The notes under the pieces were generated by a model. That model saw only the letters and a program-made list of their open reading frames with translations. It had not been told where the DNA came from and did no database searches. From Primula veris (Eukaryota; Streptophyta; Magnoliopsida; Ericales; Primulaceae): a stretch of DNA of 64,000 bases. Of the stretch, positions 33,981 through 45,917 are shown in pieces. A program made the position numbers and the translations under genes. The stretch covers positions 25,676,711 to 25,740,710 of the forward strand of contig OY821741.1 in NCBI GenBank assembly GCA_963682055.1, in the 5' to 3' direction. The stretch's first letter is position 1. Every line of letters begins with the position of its first letter.

Positions 33981-36900
33981 ATAAAAAAAAATCAAATATG
34001 GTTTAAACCTGGGCCATGTACAGTACCACAATACATCCTGAACCAGAAAATTATCAAACGAATATAAGAAGTAAATATCAACTTACTTGCATATGGTCAA
34101 GCCATAGAGTAAGACCAACAAGAGCCGCACCAGCTGACAATTTTCTAAAATCAGCTCCCCAATCCTTTACGGCCACTCTGCAATAGATTTGAATTTGATA
34201 AATAATACTACAAAAGTTTAATTTCAAACTAAAAAGAATGATATCATTTCAAGTCTACCAACGAAGCTAGTTGAGTGACACTGGAAAAAATATACATATG
34301 CGCTATTTACCTGAACACCTCATGTCGATAAATGCTTTGCTTTATAGCTAGTTGATAAACAAGTGAGGCAGTGGCTCTCAGTTCGAATGCCCACAATAGA
34401 TCTTCAATCGCATTGACAAAATTTAAGGCCGCGTTATCTTTGATAGGTTTTAGTTTCTCAAGATATTGGTCTACATCAGAAATTAGTGACTCCGATTTCT
34501 CAGTCAAAAGCCTGCCCAAAGGTATGTTGATGTCTAATCAGATATAAAATAGGCAACAAGAATTATATCATTATATGTATATAATCTCAAAGGAAGGATG
34601 AGAGACAAGTGTACCTCAGTGGAAGATCGAAACCATCTTCTTTTATGGCATTTAACAATATCGTTGCTTCATTTCTTCCTCGCGATAAACTAGCAGCTCT
34701 AATAAAACAAGTCCATATCCTATGATCTGGTTCGAGCCCTTCTTCGCTCATCAGTTTAAGCTTTTGAATGGCAGTACTATATTCTCCATTCTTAAGATAA
34801 GCATCAATTACGGAGCTATAAGGTAAAGCAAGGTCGGAACTTGTCGTCTTTAAATTATTAAGCACTTCTTCAGCTTCGTTTGGTTGCCCAGAACTCCCAT
34901 ACGAGATCATTAGCAAATGCATTGTCGCGATAGTGGGCTCAATTCCAGCTTCTTTCATCATTTCTAAAAGCTTTTCAGATCTAGAATGATCGCCACGCGT
35001 CCTATAAGTTTTCATCATAATATGATAAAAAGAACGGTCCAGCTTATACCCTTTTGATCTCAGCCCTTCAAAAAGTTCCTCGGCTTTTTCCACCATTTGC
35101 AACTTACCAAACGCAGAGACTAGGCTTTTATACGTATCCAATCTCGGGTCAAGACCTAAGCTTCTCATTTCGTTCAGTAAATGCAAGCCTTCTTCTGGTC
35201 TGCGATCTCTACAATACATCAATACCAGCGTATTATATGTATCCTCGTCCGGTTTCAACCCCGCTTCTTTGATCTGCCGGTATATTCTCATGGTTTTCTT
35301 AAATTCCTCTATTTCCGCATATAATTTCAGTAAGTAGTTATAAATTAAGATATCAGGCTCAAAACCAGCCAACTCCATCTCCGAAACCATAGCCTCGACA
35401 TCTCGCACACGTTTCCCCTTCGCCAAAAGCTCAATCATAACCCTATATAAATGCATAGAAGGATAATAACCAAAAGCTTTCATCCCGTTATATATTTTCT
35501 TCACTTCGAATATGTTTCCCACACGAGCAAACGCATCAAGCATTAAAAGAATAGAGCTCTTACTAATAATAAAACCCATATCTTGTAACTCCTGGATAAC
35601 CACATACAGTTCTTCTAATCTCTCATCATTGATCAAAGCCTGCATTAGAAAATTAACAGTTTCCACACTAGGCGAAGGACCATCTCTCATCATCGTATTA
35701 AAAGCAGCTCTAGCTTTCTCATAGCAACCATGTGTAGCATAAGCTTGTATAAGCGCATTCCACACTTTTCGATTCAGTACACTCACTCTCTGTCTAAGAA
35801 TCCCCACCAATGCCTCTCCTCTCTCCAAAATCTTCAGCTTTCCATAAGCTTCGATAAGGGAGACCTATACCACGTCATCAAAAGCTCCACCCTTCGCTTC
35901 TGCCAGGTCAACCAAGTGATGAGCTGTCTCCGGGTACTCCATTTTGCAGTATATTTGCACCATGGTTTTATAAAGATCGTAACTAGGTTCAGCTCCGTAA
36001 AATCTCATGTCGGAGAACACTTGACAAGCCTCGGCATACAATTCGTTTTCGTCACAGCTTGTAATCAGAAACTCGTACATCGATGGACTGCCACGATAAT
36101 TAGTAAGTTTCCATGTTTCACAGTATTCGTCCAAAGCACGTTCAATCTGCTGAGCCTTACAATGAATAACCACAGCAGCTTCGGTCACAGTCTGATAGGA
36201 TTTCGGCACATTGTCTCTCACAAAATCTAACAAGTCTAACGCTTCTTTATATCCGCCTGCAGAACTATACGCGCTCAAAATCGATAATAAATTTTCGTGA
36301 TCCAAATCACAGCCATCAGCAATCGCTTTCTTTAACAACTTCCCAGCATGGTCATAACATTCCCCTTTGACGAGAATCGACGAAACAACTTGTGGATCAA
36401 AATTAGGATCCCTTTTCATATTTTTGATCACTTTATTGATATCTTCCTCTTTGTTCGCTCTCCTGAGCTCACGAAACAAGGCCTCGTGAAGGGACCGATC
36501 CGGTGAAAAACCACTACAAACCATCTCGTGATATAAACCCGTCGCTTTTTTTATTTCGCTAGACCTCAAGTGAATATCCAACATAACCGAATAAGCTTGA
36601 TAATCTGCTTTAATACCCGATCTTATCATACAGTTAAAAGTCTCATCGGCATCTACTCTCTTTCCAGACTTAGCATAACCGCATATAAGCGCGGTGTAAG
36701 TCTTCAAAGTCGGCTTTACGCCTAAACTAAGCATCTCAGACATCAACTCCGAAGCTTCCACCATCATATTTGCTTTTCCGAGCGAATCTATAAGAACCGT
36801 ATACGTAACAACATCGGGTCTCCAACCCGAACCTTTCATCTCTTTATAAACCCGTAACGCCATGTCATTCCGACCGTTCTTCCCATACATATCAATAATC

Positions 36901-37823
36901 GTATTATAACTCATTTCATCCTTTTCAAACCCCATCTTCACCATCTCCTCAAAGATCTCCATCGCTTTCCCCTCACTCCCCTCTCTCGCAAACGCAAAGA
37001 GTAAAGAGTTATAAGTCACCGCGTCGGGAAAGAACCCTTTCGACTCGAGCTCCCTAAAAAGCCCCTCGGCTTTACCAGGCAAACCGCATCTACCGTAGAC
37101 CGAGATCATAGAGTTGTAGGTCCACAAGTCAGGCCAGCACCCGCTCTCCGCCATGTCATCATACACCTTGACCGCCTCCTCCAAATTAGAGTCCCGTGCA
37201 CACGCACTTATAAGGGTGTTGTAAGTGATTATATCGGGTCGTAGCCCAGACCGCCTCACCTCACCCAAAAGCTCGATTGCCAACCCTGAGGGAACCACCT
37301 TCCCTCCGGACCTTAAACATGCGTTAATCAAGGTATTGAAGCTGACTAAATCGGGCTCGCACCCCCTCTCCCTCATCAGGTTCAGCATTTCCTGGACGCG
37401 TGAGAACTGTCCGTTCCTGGTATTAGAATAGATATGTATATAAGTAGTTTTTCTAAAAAATATATATATAAAAGTAGAATAGTGATAATATTATTGATAT
37501 TGCGGTGTGTTATATATTATTGATAACACACAATAGTAGTCGACAAGAAACATATCATCGTATTATCGAAATATTTAATCTAAATCTTAAATCAACCTAA
37601 TTTAGTCAAAACAAATATGAATGATATAATGCTATTATGATACCTGGCGTAGACGCCCATCATGGCGTTGTAGACCTGGACGGTGTTTCCAATGCTGTTT
37701 AGAGCCCTATAGAAGATATCGGAAGCCAATCCTTCCTGGTTGGCCTTGCCAAGGATGGAGAGGAGTGTTGCAGGCATGCGGGGGTTAGGAGAGTACCATC
37801 GGCGGAGGTTGAGCCACTGGTAG

Positions 37824-38084
37824 TGTAACGACTCGGAAATTTTGGGTATTTATTATTTATTTGTATTATTTTTCTAAAATGATATTAATGTATTGTGTAA
37901 TTGTATATATGTGAAATAAATAATGTAGTAATGTCTTATGTAACAATAATATTGGGTTATATTTGTAATTAGTATAACTATATGGGCTAGACTAGTAATT
38001 AAATAAGCTAATAACTAAATATATATATATATATATATCTACATACATACATACATACATACACAGCCACACATATATACATAT

Positions 38085-38121
<37 letters not shown>

Positions 38122-40059
38122 TACATATATACATACATAGAACGGAGAGATAGAGAGAGAAGACACGACGGAGGGAGACTGACCGAAGTCAGCGACCTGG
38201 CAGCCGACTCCGATGACCGGCCAGGCTGCGGTGGTAGGTGGCGGTTTAGGGTTTTAGGGCAGCGACTTCGGGAGCCGATTACGAGGTTATCGGGTGTCCG
38301 TTTTCGACAATCAAATATGTTTTCTTAGCCTATTTTTCGAGAGCCATTTATCCGTGTAAGCCGTTTCACCTGATTTTAACTTTTATATAAACCCATTTTT
38401 GGGAATATTGGCTATAATCCGAATTAGGTGTTTTTATATTAATCCGTAGCTCGTTTTAATTACGTTTAGGGACTGTTTAAGGACCGTTATTGGGCTGTCC
38501 AGATCTGCTTCTAACTGTTCGTTGGGCTTTCGACTTGAGTTTGGAGTTTTTTTGACAAACGAGCTCTCGTTTGTGTAGGTAAGGGGGAAGAATATAGTTT
38601 CGCTTTAAAGACGGTTTTTATGTGTTGTTTGTATGCTAAGCTATGTAAAATTGCTAGTGTGTATTGCTTCATGTTATTGTATTTTGTGTGTAATAGCTCC
38701 ACATCGTTATTTTTATGGTGATTATATTGTGTATGGCGATTTTACTATTTTTATTATAAAATGAATTGTGAAAAAAAAAGGGATGATTTAAATGTGTTAT
38801 TTAATTAAATTTTTTAAAAACGTGAAAGTGGTGAAAGTGTGACAGTGGTGTTATTGTGTGAACATTGTGGTGATACCGTGACATAGATGTGTTCAAGTGA
38901 TTTTTAATATTCGATTAAATAAACTATTACAAAGTGTGGCGTTATTTATTTTATTTTTGTTTGGTGGACTTTACCATTTATGTTGTTCGGAGTCTTTTAT
39001 ATTTATTTTAGGGATTGCAGTACCAAGTGTTAAGGCGGAGCTGTGTCAGCTTACGGTGAGATCCCGGAAACTTGCGCAAGGATTAGGTATATCGGTACCA
39101 TAGGGTTAGTCCCCTTAAAGCCGGCCCCATATCTTTTGGTCACATGTTAGTGTCAGAATATGGGTGAGGGAACCATTGCACTTTGGGTCCTAGAGCAGAG
39201 TGGCTCTAAAAGTGGGTACATGTGAGGCAATCCCGACTTTGTGTTTCGTTGAGTCTTGTTTTATTTTGTTTTGTTTTGTTTTATTTTATTTTGTTTTATT
39301 ATTAATTCAGTTGATCTTGATTATATGTTCATTTACTTGTGTTGCGAGTTATATTTGTTGATGTGTTTTTCGTGCAATTGCCTTTGTCATTATTTGCCAA
39401 GATATCATATTTGCCATGTTAGGATTGTGTGTGCGTGCTTAGTAGCACGCGCCGTTTTTAAAGTGAGATTGTTTTCTTACCTCCCTTCTTTGTTTTCTGT
39501 ACATTTTGTTCATGATCGATGTACAGGTGTTGATGTAGACTGTGGCGAAGTTTAGAATGCTTGCATGGGGCTCATTATCATATTACACGTGATCGTGCGC
39601 ACGTCAGACTTGTTTGTATTCATTTTGGTATTACCTCATTTTGAGCCTTGTGGACCTATTAGGCGTTTAATGCAAGTTTATTTTAGATTACGCTATTTTA
39701 TAGAATGTCTGCTGGGTTGGATTTGATTTTGGATTATTTGGTAATCGCGTTGCGATTTTGTTATATGTTGTTTCAGACAGGTCTAATTTATTGGAAACAA
39801 GTAGATACGCGAAGCTCATGCCGAAATTTTCTAAAAACGTATTGTCTTGTTTGTGTTGTCACATTTGAACACCGTTGGCTACCCTTAGGCCAATTTAGTG
39901 AATCAAATGTGATTATCGGCATGGCCTGAAGTATTTATTTGGTTCTATTGATTAGCATATTATCGAATGACTTTCTGCATGTTTCGTTATTTTAACTTTT
40001 TCCTTTTCATTTTAATTTACATTCACGACCCGGGTTTATCCAAAATCCGGGGTGTGACA
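37824..40059 (+). mobile_element. Solo gypsy LTR 1, in PPR exon
   Basis: TGTAACGACTCGG to GGGGTGTGACA, 2236 bp, flanked by the exact 5-bp duplication GGTAG (37819-37823 and 40060-40064). No internal region remains, so it is a solo LTR produced by LTR-LTR recombination. It holds (ACAT)n and (AT)n microsatellites at about 38015-38130 and a TTTTG/TTTAT run at about 39255-39300. It splits the PPR coding sequence; without it and one TSD the exon reads through in frame. Solo LTR 2 (54275-56391) is the same family. Confidence 0.95.
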
Positions 40060-40234
40060 GGTAGACCTCAAGGGAACGGTGCCAGCTGGAATCACCAACC
40101 CACTTGACAACATAGCAGTAGTCGGTTGGGGTCATCTGGACAAGCTTCTTGTCAAGGACGTCGGCTACGAATTCACCGGGTTGTAAAGAAAGGATATTGT
40201 GGGTGATGAGGAGGACCCCTTTGTCGCCAGTCAT

Positions 40235-41087
40235 TGGCTCTTTTGAGGGCTAATTTGGTGATTGGGATTGGTGATGGTGGTGGTGATTGGGGGTTTGTTC
40301 AACAAACCTAGTATTAGTGTTTAAGTGGGTGATGTTGATGTTGTTGTTGAATAACAGTGAAATGGGGATTAGGTGAATTAATAACAGTTTTATGGAGATT
40401 GAGGTGGTGAGGAGGGAGGGTATCTAACACAAGGGGGAGGCTCTGCTATAGCTAAATTCTTTATTATTATTACTACTACTACTAGAAGAAGAAGAAGAAG
40501 AATGAAGAATTAGAATATAGTAATAAGACTACCTGTGAATGAGAAGAGTAAGTGGTATGTGTGTGTTCATCATCATTATCATAAGTGTTGATGATGATGA
40601 TGATGTTGTTTAAGTATTAATTAGCATTGTAATATAAAACTCCTCCTCCTCCTACTAACCAACTTGACATTCTCTCTCTCTCTCTCTCTCTCTCTCTACC
40701 TACAGAGAAGGAAAGGGTGTTTGTTTATATGTGAAATTGTGATTTTGGCGGGCGGGTGGGTGGGTGGTGGATCATCATCAATTCAGAATTGGCTCTAATT
40801 CCGTCATTTTATTTAGCGTCATTGTGACAAAACATACATATCACTACTTAAATTGTTGTTGTTAAAACTGATACATAGTCGGATAACTAAATTATTAACC
40901 ATACACTAAATGTATTTTTTTCTGTGTTTAAGCCTAATATAGAGGCGTGACTTAAATATGTTGCTCACAAGTCACAAGGTGTTTGAGGAAAGATTTTCTT
41001 GGAATTTCCAATTAAGGTCTTCGTAATAATAGTTCGTTTTTTGAATATATATCTTCAAAGAATTTACATTTAAAACCCTAAAAGCAT
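40235..41087. other. PPR gene 5' flank
   Basis: Contains (GAA)n at about 40486-40503, GAT repeats at about 40583-40600 and (CT)n at about 40672-40697, as is common in plant 5' regions. No open N-terminal exon joins to the PPR frame. The flank ends at the insertion of gag-only element copy 2. Confidence 0.55.
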
Positions 41088-41242
41088 TGTTGAACATGGG
41101 TTCAATAATTGATTTTGATTATAAGTATGATTATGAATTAATGATTTTATATTTCAATGAAATAATGCTTGATCTTTTCCAAAAAGAGTAAATGTATATT
41201 TCAGGTCTTTAAAAAGAAAGAGCATTCGAAAACGAAGCCAAC

Positions 41243-43245
41243 TAGAAGCCTACTCTACAAACGCCAAAGCGATGTATGCTATTGTTTGTGCCGTTTCTCC
41301 TAACGAGTACAACAAAATTTCCGCTTGTAAAACCGCTAAGGGTATGTGGGATAAGTTAGTAGTTATGCACGAGGGAACTAACCAAGTTAAGGATTGCAAA
41401 CTCTAACTTTTAGTTCATGACTACGAACTCTTTAAGATGAGCGAGGGAGAAACTATTTCCGACATGCTTGCTAGATTTACTACTATTACTAATGGATTAA
41501 CATCTCTTGGTAAGTCTTTGTCTTGTAAGGAAATGGTTTCGAAGGTGATTCGGAGCTTGCCGAAGGAATGGGAACCAAAGGTCACCGCAATTCAAGAGGC
41601 GCACGACATGAACACATACTCTCTTGATGCATTGACGGGTTCGCTCATTACACACGAGATCACCCTCAATAGTCACAAGCCAATCTCAAAAAGGAGGGAG
41701 ATAGCTTTCAAAGGAATGACTTGTGACGAAAGTGATGAGCTATCCAATGACGACGAAAATTCAATGCAAATCATTCGAATCGTCAAGGAAATACTCAAGC
41801 TTAAAGGCCAACGCAAACATAAAGGTAAATCGTCAAATAATTCAATTTATTATAACGATTTTGTTTGCTATACATGTGGCAAGTAAGGACACATGGTGAG
41901 AGATTGCGTCATGAATCGCAAGAGCAAAGGCAAGAAGAAAATATCCACTTCAAGCTCTAGCGATAGCTCCGACCAAGATGAAGTCGCTCACCTTGGTTGC
42001 TATATGGCCATGGAAGACAACAATGAGCCTAACCAATCGTCTTCAACCGAAAGTGACCACTCAAGCGAAAGTGACAACGATGAGGTAAAAGCTTTATCTC
42101 ATGATGAATTAATGCATATGTGTGGAATTTATTCCGAAAAAGTTCCTAAGCTTGTAGAGAAGGTCAAATCTCTTAAAAGGATAAATTCTTCCCTCAATGA
42201 AGAAATAAGATCCTTGAAAAGAGATAAAAATGAATATGAGTCTATTCCAACATCGTCATTCTCTTTACATGATATAAATGATGAAAAGGAAGACTTGAAA
42301 GACAAAAACAATGATCTCGTCATTCATAATAAGTCTTTACAAACCGAGATCAATTTTCTTAAAAATGAAGTCTCTAGACTTACAAAAACTCTTTCAAAAC
42401 CATCTTCTTTAGATTGTGATTTATTAGAAAATTTTGAAGAGTTAAAGGATGCTTTCGATAAAGTTAAAAGCAAAAACAAGGTTTTGAGTTCTCATGCTTT
42501 TAACTTAAATGACAAGGTCAAGGTTTTAGAAACCGAGAATGAATCCTTGAAAACTAAAAACAACGAGCTTGTCATTTCCATTGAAAAACTTGAGCTAACA
42601 ATTTCAAAGTTTTCTAAGGGTAAAACCGTTTTAGATAACATTTTGAGTTGTCAAAAAGATTTCAATGATAAGAGTGGCTTAGGTTTTGATTGCATTGGTT
42701 CTACTTCAAACAAAACCCGCTTCGTTAAAGCCTCTAATTTTTCTACAACTCCTATTCCACCTAAACAAGAGGTTGTTTTTACAAAAGGGAGTACTTCCAA
42801 GATTTCTCAAAAATCTTTTAATGATAGGAAAGGTATAGGTTTTAAAACCAAATTGGATACTCCAAAAACCCTTTCCAAAACTTCGTATAACTCTCGTTAT
42901 ACTAAAAAGTCTAAGCATTGTGTGCATTGTAGTAGAAATGAGCATATTTCTTCTAGATGCCCTTATCGTTTCCGTGTTAGTAGAAGCGATTTGAAATGGG
43001 TATTAAAGACCCGAGCCACTAACAATGTCGGACCCAAAAGAAATTGGGTACCAAATGGCAAATCTTGTGTTGTAGGTATCTCCATTCAAAAGGAGAAAAT
43101 CAACAAGTGGTTGGCAACACCGGAAAAAACCGTGGAAGTCAAGAAGATCGACTCCACTATCAAGAATGAAGTGCCGTTGATCGACAAAGGTGGAAGGCAT
43201 ACCAACAAATGGTACCACCTATTTGGAATCGGCAACGCTCAATGA
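41243..43245 (+). pseudogene. Copia-type Gag (UBN2 family), copy 2
   Basis: The start codon is lost by the deletion. The UBN2 capsid-like domain is visible (AYSTNAKAMYAIVCAVSPNE, GMWDKLVVMHEG) and is interrupted by TAA at 41404-41406. A second TAA at about 41884-41886 lies inside the first zinc knuckle (CYTCGK, stop, GHMVRDC). From there the frame is open to 43245: a Ser-rich segment, a long heptad-like coiled coil (about 42130-42640), a second C-x2-C-x4-H-x4-C knuckle (CVHCSRNEHISSRC, about 42919-42960), and the end WYHLFGIGNAQ. About 75-85% identical to copy 1 by eye. Not functional as it stands. Confidence 0.85.
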
Positions 43246-43545
43246 AAATGCCATTAGCGAGCGGACTCACCATCACATATTCGGTATACTCTACTCATTT
43301 ATGTCTACATATATGTGATTAGGTGGGTATATGCATAATAATAACATTTTTCATGTTTTGGTTTTTTTTTTTTTTTCTTTGAAAACCCTTCGCATAACCC
43401 CATATTTTTTATTATTGATTGCATTTTGATAATGCCAAATGGGGAGAAAAATGATATATTTCGAGGAAATGCGTTTTGTTAAAATGAAGGAGATATTTTT
43501 CTTGTAAAATCATTATTATTTTGTCATAATCAAAATGGGGGAGAT

Positions 43546-44979
43546 TGTTGAACATGGGTTCAATAATTGATTTTGATTATAAGTATGATTATGAATTAAT
43601 GATTTTATATTTCAATGAAATAATGCTTGATCTTTTCCAAAAAGAGTAAATGTATATTTCAGGTCTTTAAAAAGAAAGAGCATTCGAAAACGAAGCCAAC
43701 GGTTCAAGCGGAACCAAATTCGGAGCTAAAACGTAGAAGATACAAGCATTCGAAGGTTAACGAGACCAGGACAAAAACGACCGATCGACTGTACAAAAAC
43801 GACCGATCGTTTTTGGTCCAAATTCTTCCAGTGAGCAGGTCGAAAAAACGACCGATCGTTTTATGAAACGATCGATCGTTTTCCAAAAGAAGTAAATGAA
43901 AATTTCAGCACTAGAAAGATAGAGCACAGAAAAACGAAGCCACAGGTTCAGACGAAACCAAAATCGGAGCTAAAACGAAGGAGTTATGAGCTTTCGAAGA
44001 ATAGCGAGAAGACCGAGAAACTGCCAGAAGAACAGTCGACCGATCGACTGGACAAAAACGACAGATCGTTTTTGGTCCAATTTCTTCCAGTGAGTCCAGT
44101 ATAAAAACGACCGATCGTTTTCAGAAAACGACCGATCGTTTTCTGGAAAACGACCGATCGACTGTAGAAAACGACCGATCGTTTTCTACAGATTTCGAAA
44201 ACAGCTTTTCAGCTTATTCTGAAAAGTTGCTTAAAACCAGTGGAACCACTTCCAACGGTCATATCCAGCAAAAACAGACTTTGTTGTTATATAAACCACC
44301 CCAATATCTCTCATAAATCACCAATCACAACAACAATCAATCCTTCAACCTCTCTCATATACAAAAACCCAAAATCACCATTTTGGTGAAATACTTCGAA
44401 AAGAGAGAAATTGAAGATAAAGAGATACAAGCTCCAACAAAGATCAAACATCATCGAAACCACATATTAGCTTATTTTAGAAGCAATCGATTGTGGGTGT
44501 TGTTTCAATTTTCGATAAAATTGTAACGAGTATTTTATAAACTCATTTTTGTGAGCGAGTGATCGGGTAGAGGCTTTGTAAGCAAGTGAAGCTTAAAAGC
44601 TCTAGGTCTTTTCATTCGGGACACTCATAAAGTGTGGGGGAGCTTAATCGGTTGATTAGCTCATTAGGATTGTAAAATCCGAAAGAAGAATTATAGTGAA
44701 TTACTCGGTAGTACCGAGGAGAGGACGTAGGCCGTTTGCCGAACCTCTATAAATCTTGGTGTCTTCTTCTTTCCCTAAACTTTTACTTTCCGCAACTTTA
44801 TTATTGCTTATATTCTTGCTTGCGTTTAGGATTTCTAGCATTTCATTATAGTATATTAAACGCTTAAGTTTAGAATTTGCATAAGTTGGGTGTTAGTTGT
44901 TTAGAATTTTTAATTAGGCGAAAATCGCCATAAACCTTATTCACCCCCCCTCTAAGGTTTAGCCGCACACGGGCCAACA
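43546..44979 (+). repeat. 3' LTR of gag-only element copy 2
   Basis: TGTTGAACATGG to GGGCCAACA. TATATAAA at 44288-44295. It contains the CCGATCG palindrome array at about 43780-44190. About 140 bp more than the LTR of copy 1, owing to extra array units. Confidence 0.9.
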
Positions 44980-44984
44980 AGCAT

Positions 44985-45917
44985 GTTCAATCTCTATGAA
45001 TGCATCAGTGGATAAAAGATGACACTCTTCCCTATTGTCGCTCACAAAATACGGTGATCAATATCAAATTCCATAATTGTTGGCAAATAACACCCTTTAT
45101 CGATACAACAACAGATTATTCACCATGAGACATGCTCTCATGAAAGCATAACCAACTAGTCCCATAAAAAAACTACAAGAAGCAACTTACAAACAACATA
45201 ATATTAACCCTATAATCATCAAATAAGTAACAAAAAAAATGCATGTTAGAGCATAGCCTTTCATTATTCCAAGAAAAAACGAATCCCCATATTAAGCTAT
45301 TATCTAATGATTCTCATTATTTTGATTAAAATCTTTAAAAATTAACATTTCAGCCTCACATTTACCAAAAGTAGTGTTTCGACACCTTCATGTTATGGAA
45401 TTTGGTTCCGTCCCTGTTACTACTATTATGTAGTGAAAGATACACTTTCTCAATCAGAAAAAGCACATATCTCTTGGGAAGTTAAGGAGCAGCATCGCAT
45501 ATTGCCTGGAAACATCGACTTTTTCATCATTTATCACCAAATATATTCATATATAACCTTCTGCTAAGTTCCTACATTAAGCTCTTCTGAACATTCCCTA
45601 TCATTGTTATGAATGCGCAAAATAGATGAAGAACTTCTTTTAAAGCAAAACCATAACGTTGTACAAGCAGACACAATACCAAACTCGATAGCTAGCAAAG
45701 ACCGTAAGTGCAGCATCATCAAGGTGGTACACTACAACAGTTATTTGGCTTAACAGAAACATGAAAAGAAAAAAGTAGTCGCCGCTTATGAACGGAAAAC
45801 AGCTGACACAGTTATAAACTTATAGCTTTAAGCCACATTACCCTCCTACATATAGCTTAAATGTCCTCTAATTTATTTTGTCGAGAGGACGCTTTGGTTC
45901 CACTTTGGGTATGAATA
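44985..45917. other. No gene seen
   Basis: AT-rich sequence 3' of the LEA gene. Only short ORFs without recognisable content; the last part is probably LEA 3' UTR. Confidence 0.55.

Larger units (their letters stand above)
33184..40234 (-). pseudogene. EMB1270: EMB1270-type chloroplast PPR gene, disrupted
   Basis: A P-class pentatricopeptide repeat protein matching Arabidopsis At3g18110 (a chloroplast RNA-binding protein needed for embryo development). Exons in gene order: from about 40234 to 40060 interrupted by a solo LTR then 37823-37644, 37416-34615 (most PPR repeats), 34511-34311, 34177-34087 and 33711-33184 (conserved C-terminus with WEMGSPFLPCKTRSGLL). All visible introns have GT-AG ends. 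Lesions: a 2236-bp solo LTR in the first coding exon, a TAG at 35865-35867 where homologues read on, and an extra G in a G-run at 40216-40219 that shifts the N-terminus. Upstream of that I find no clean start or transit peptide. The C-terminal exons have no visible lesion, so decay is recent. Confidence 0.9.
41088..44979 (+). mobile_element. Gag-only LTR element (TR-GAG-like), copy 2, with TSD
   Basis: TSD AGCAT at 41083-41087 and 44980-44984. The 3' LTR spans 43546-44979 (1434 bp). The 5' LTR is cut after about 155 bp (41088-41242) and joined directly to gag, so an internal deletion removed most of the 5' LTR, the primer site and the start of gag. Gag is followed by the PPT (AAAATGGGGGAGAT) and the 3' LTR with no pol. 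Confidence 0.9.

Noticed and set aside
35865..35867. Tiny intron to explain the PPR stop codon
   Set aside because: No usable donor-acceptor pair flanks the TAG without removing conserved repeat residues; a nonsense change is simpler.
39256..39555. 99-codon hydrophobic ORF open in both solo gypsy LTRs (also 54817-55116 minus)
   Set aside because: It starts in a TTTTG/TTTAT microsatellite and follows the T-rich composition of an LTR. Conservation is explained by the close relationship of the two LTRs; no domain is visible.
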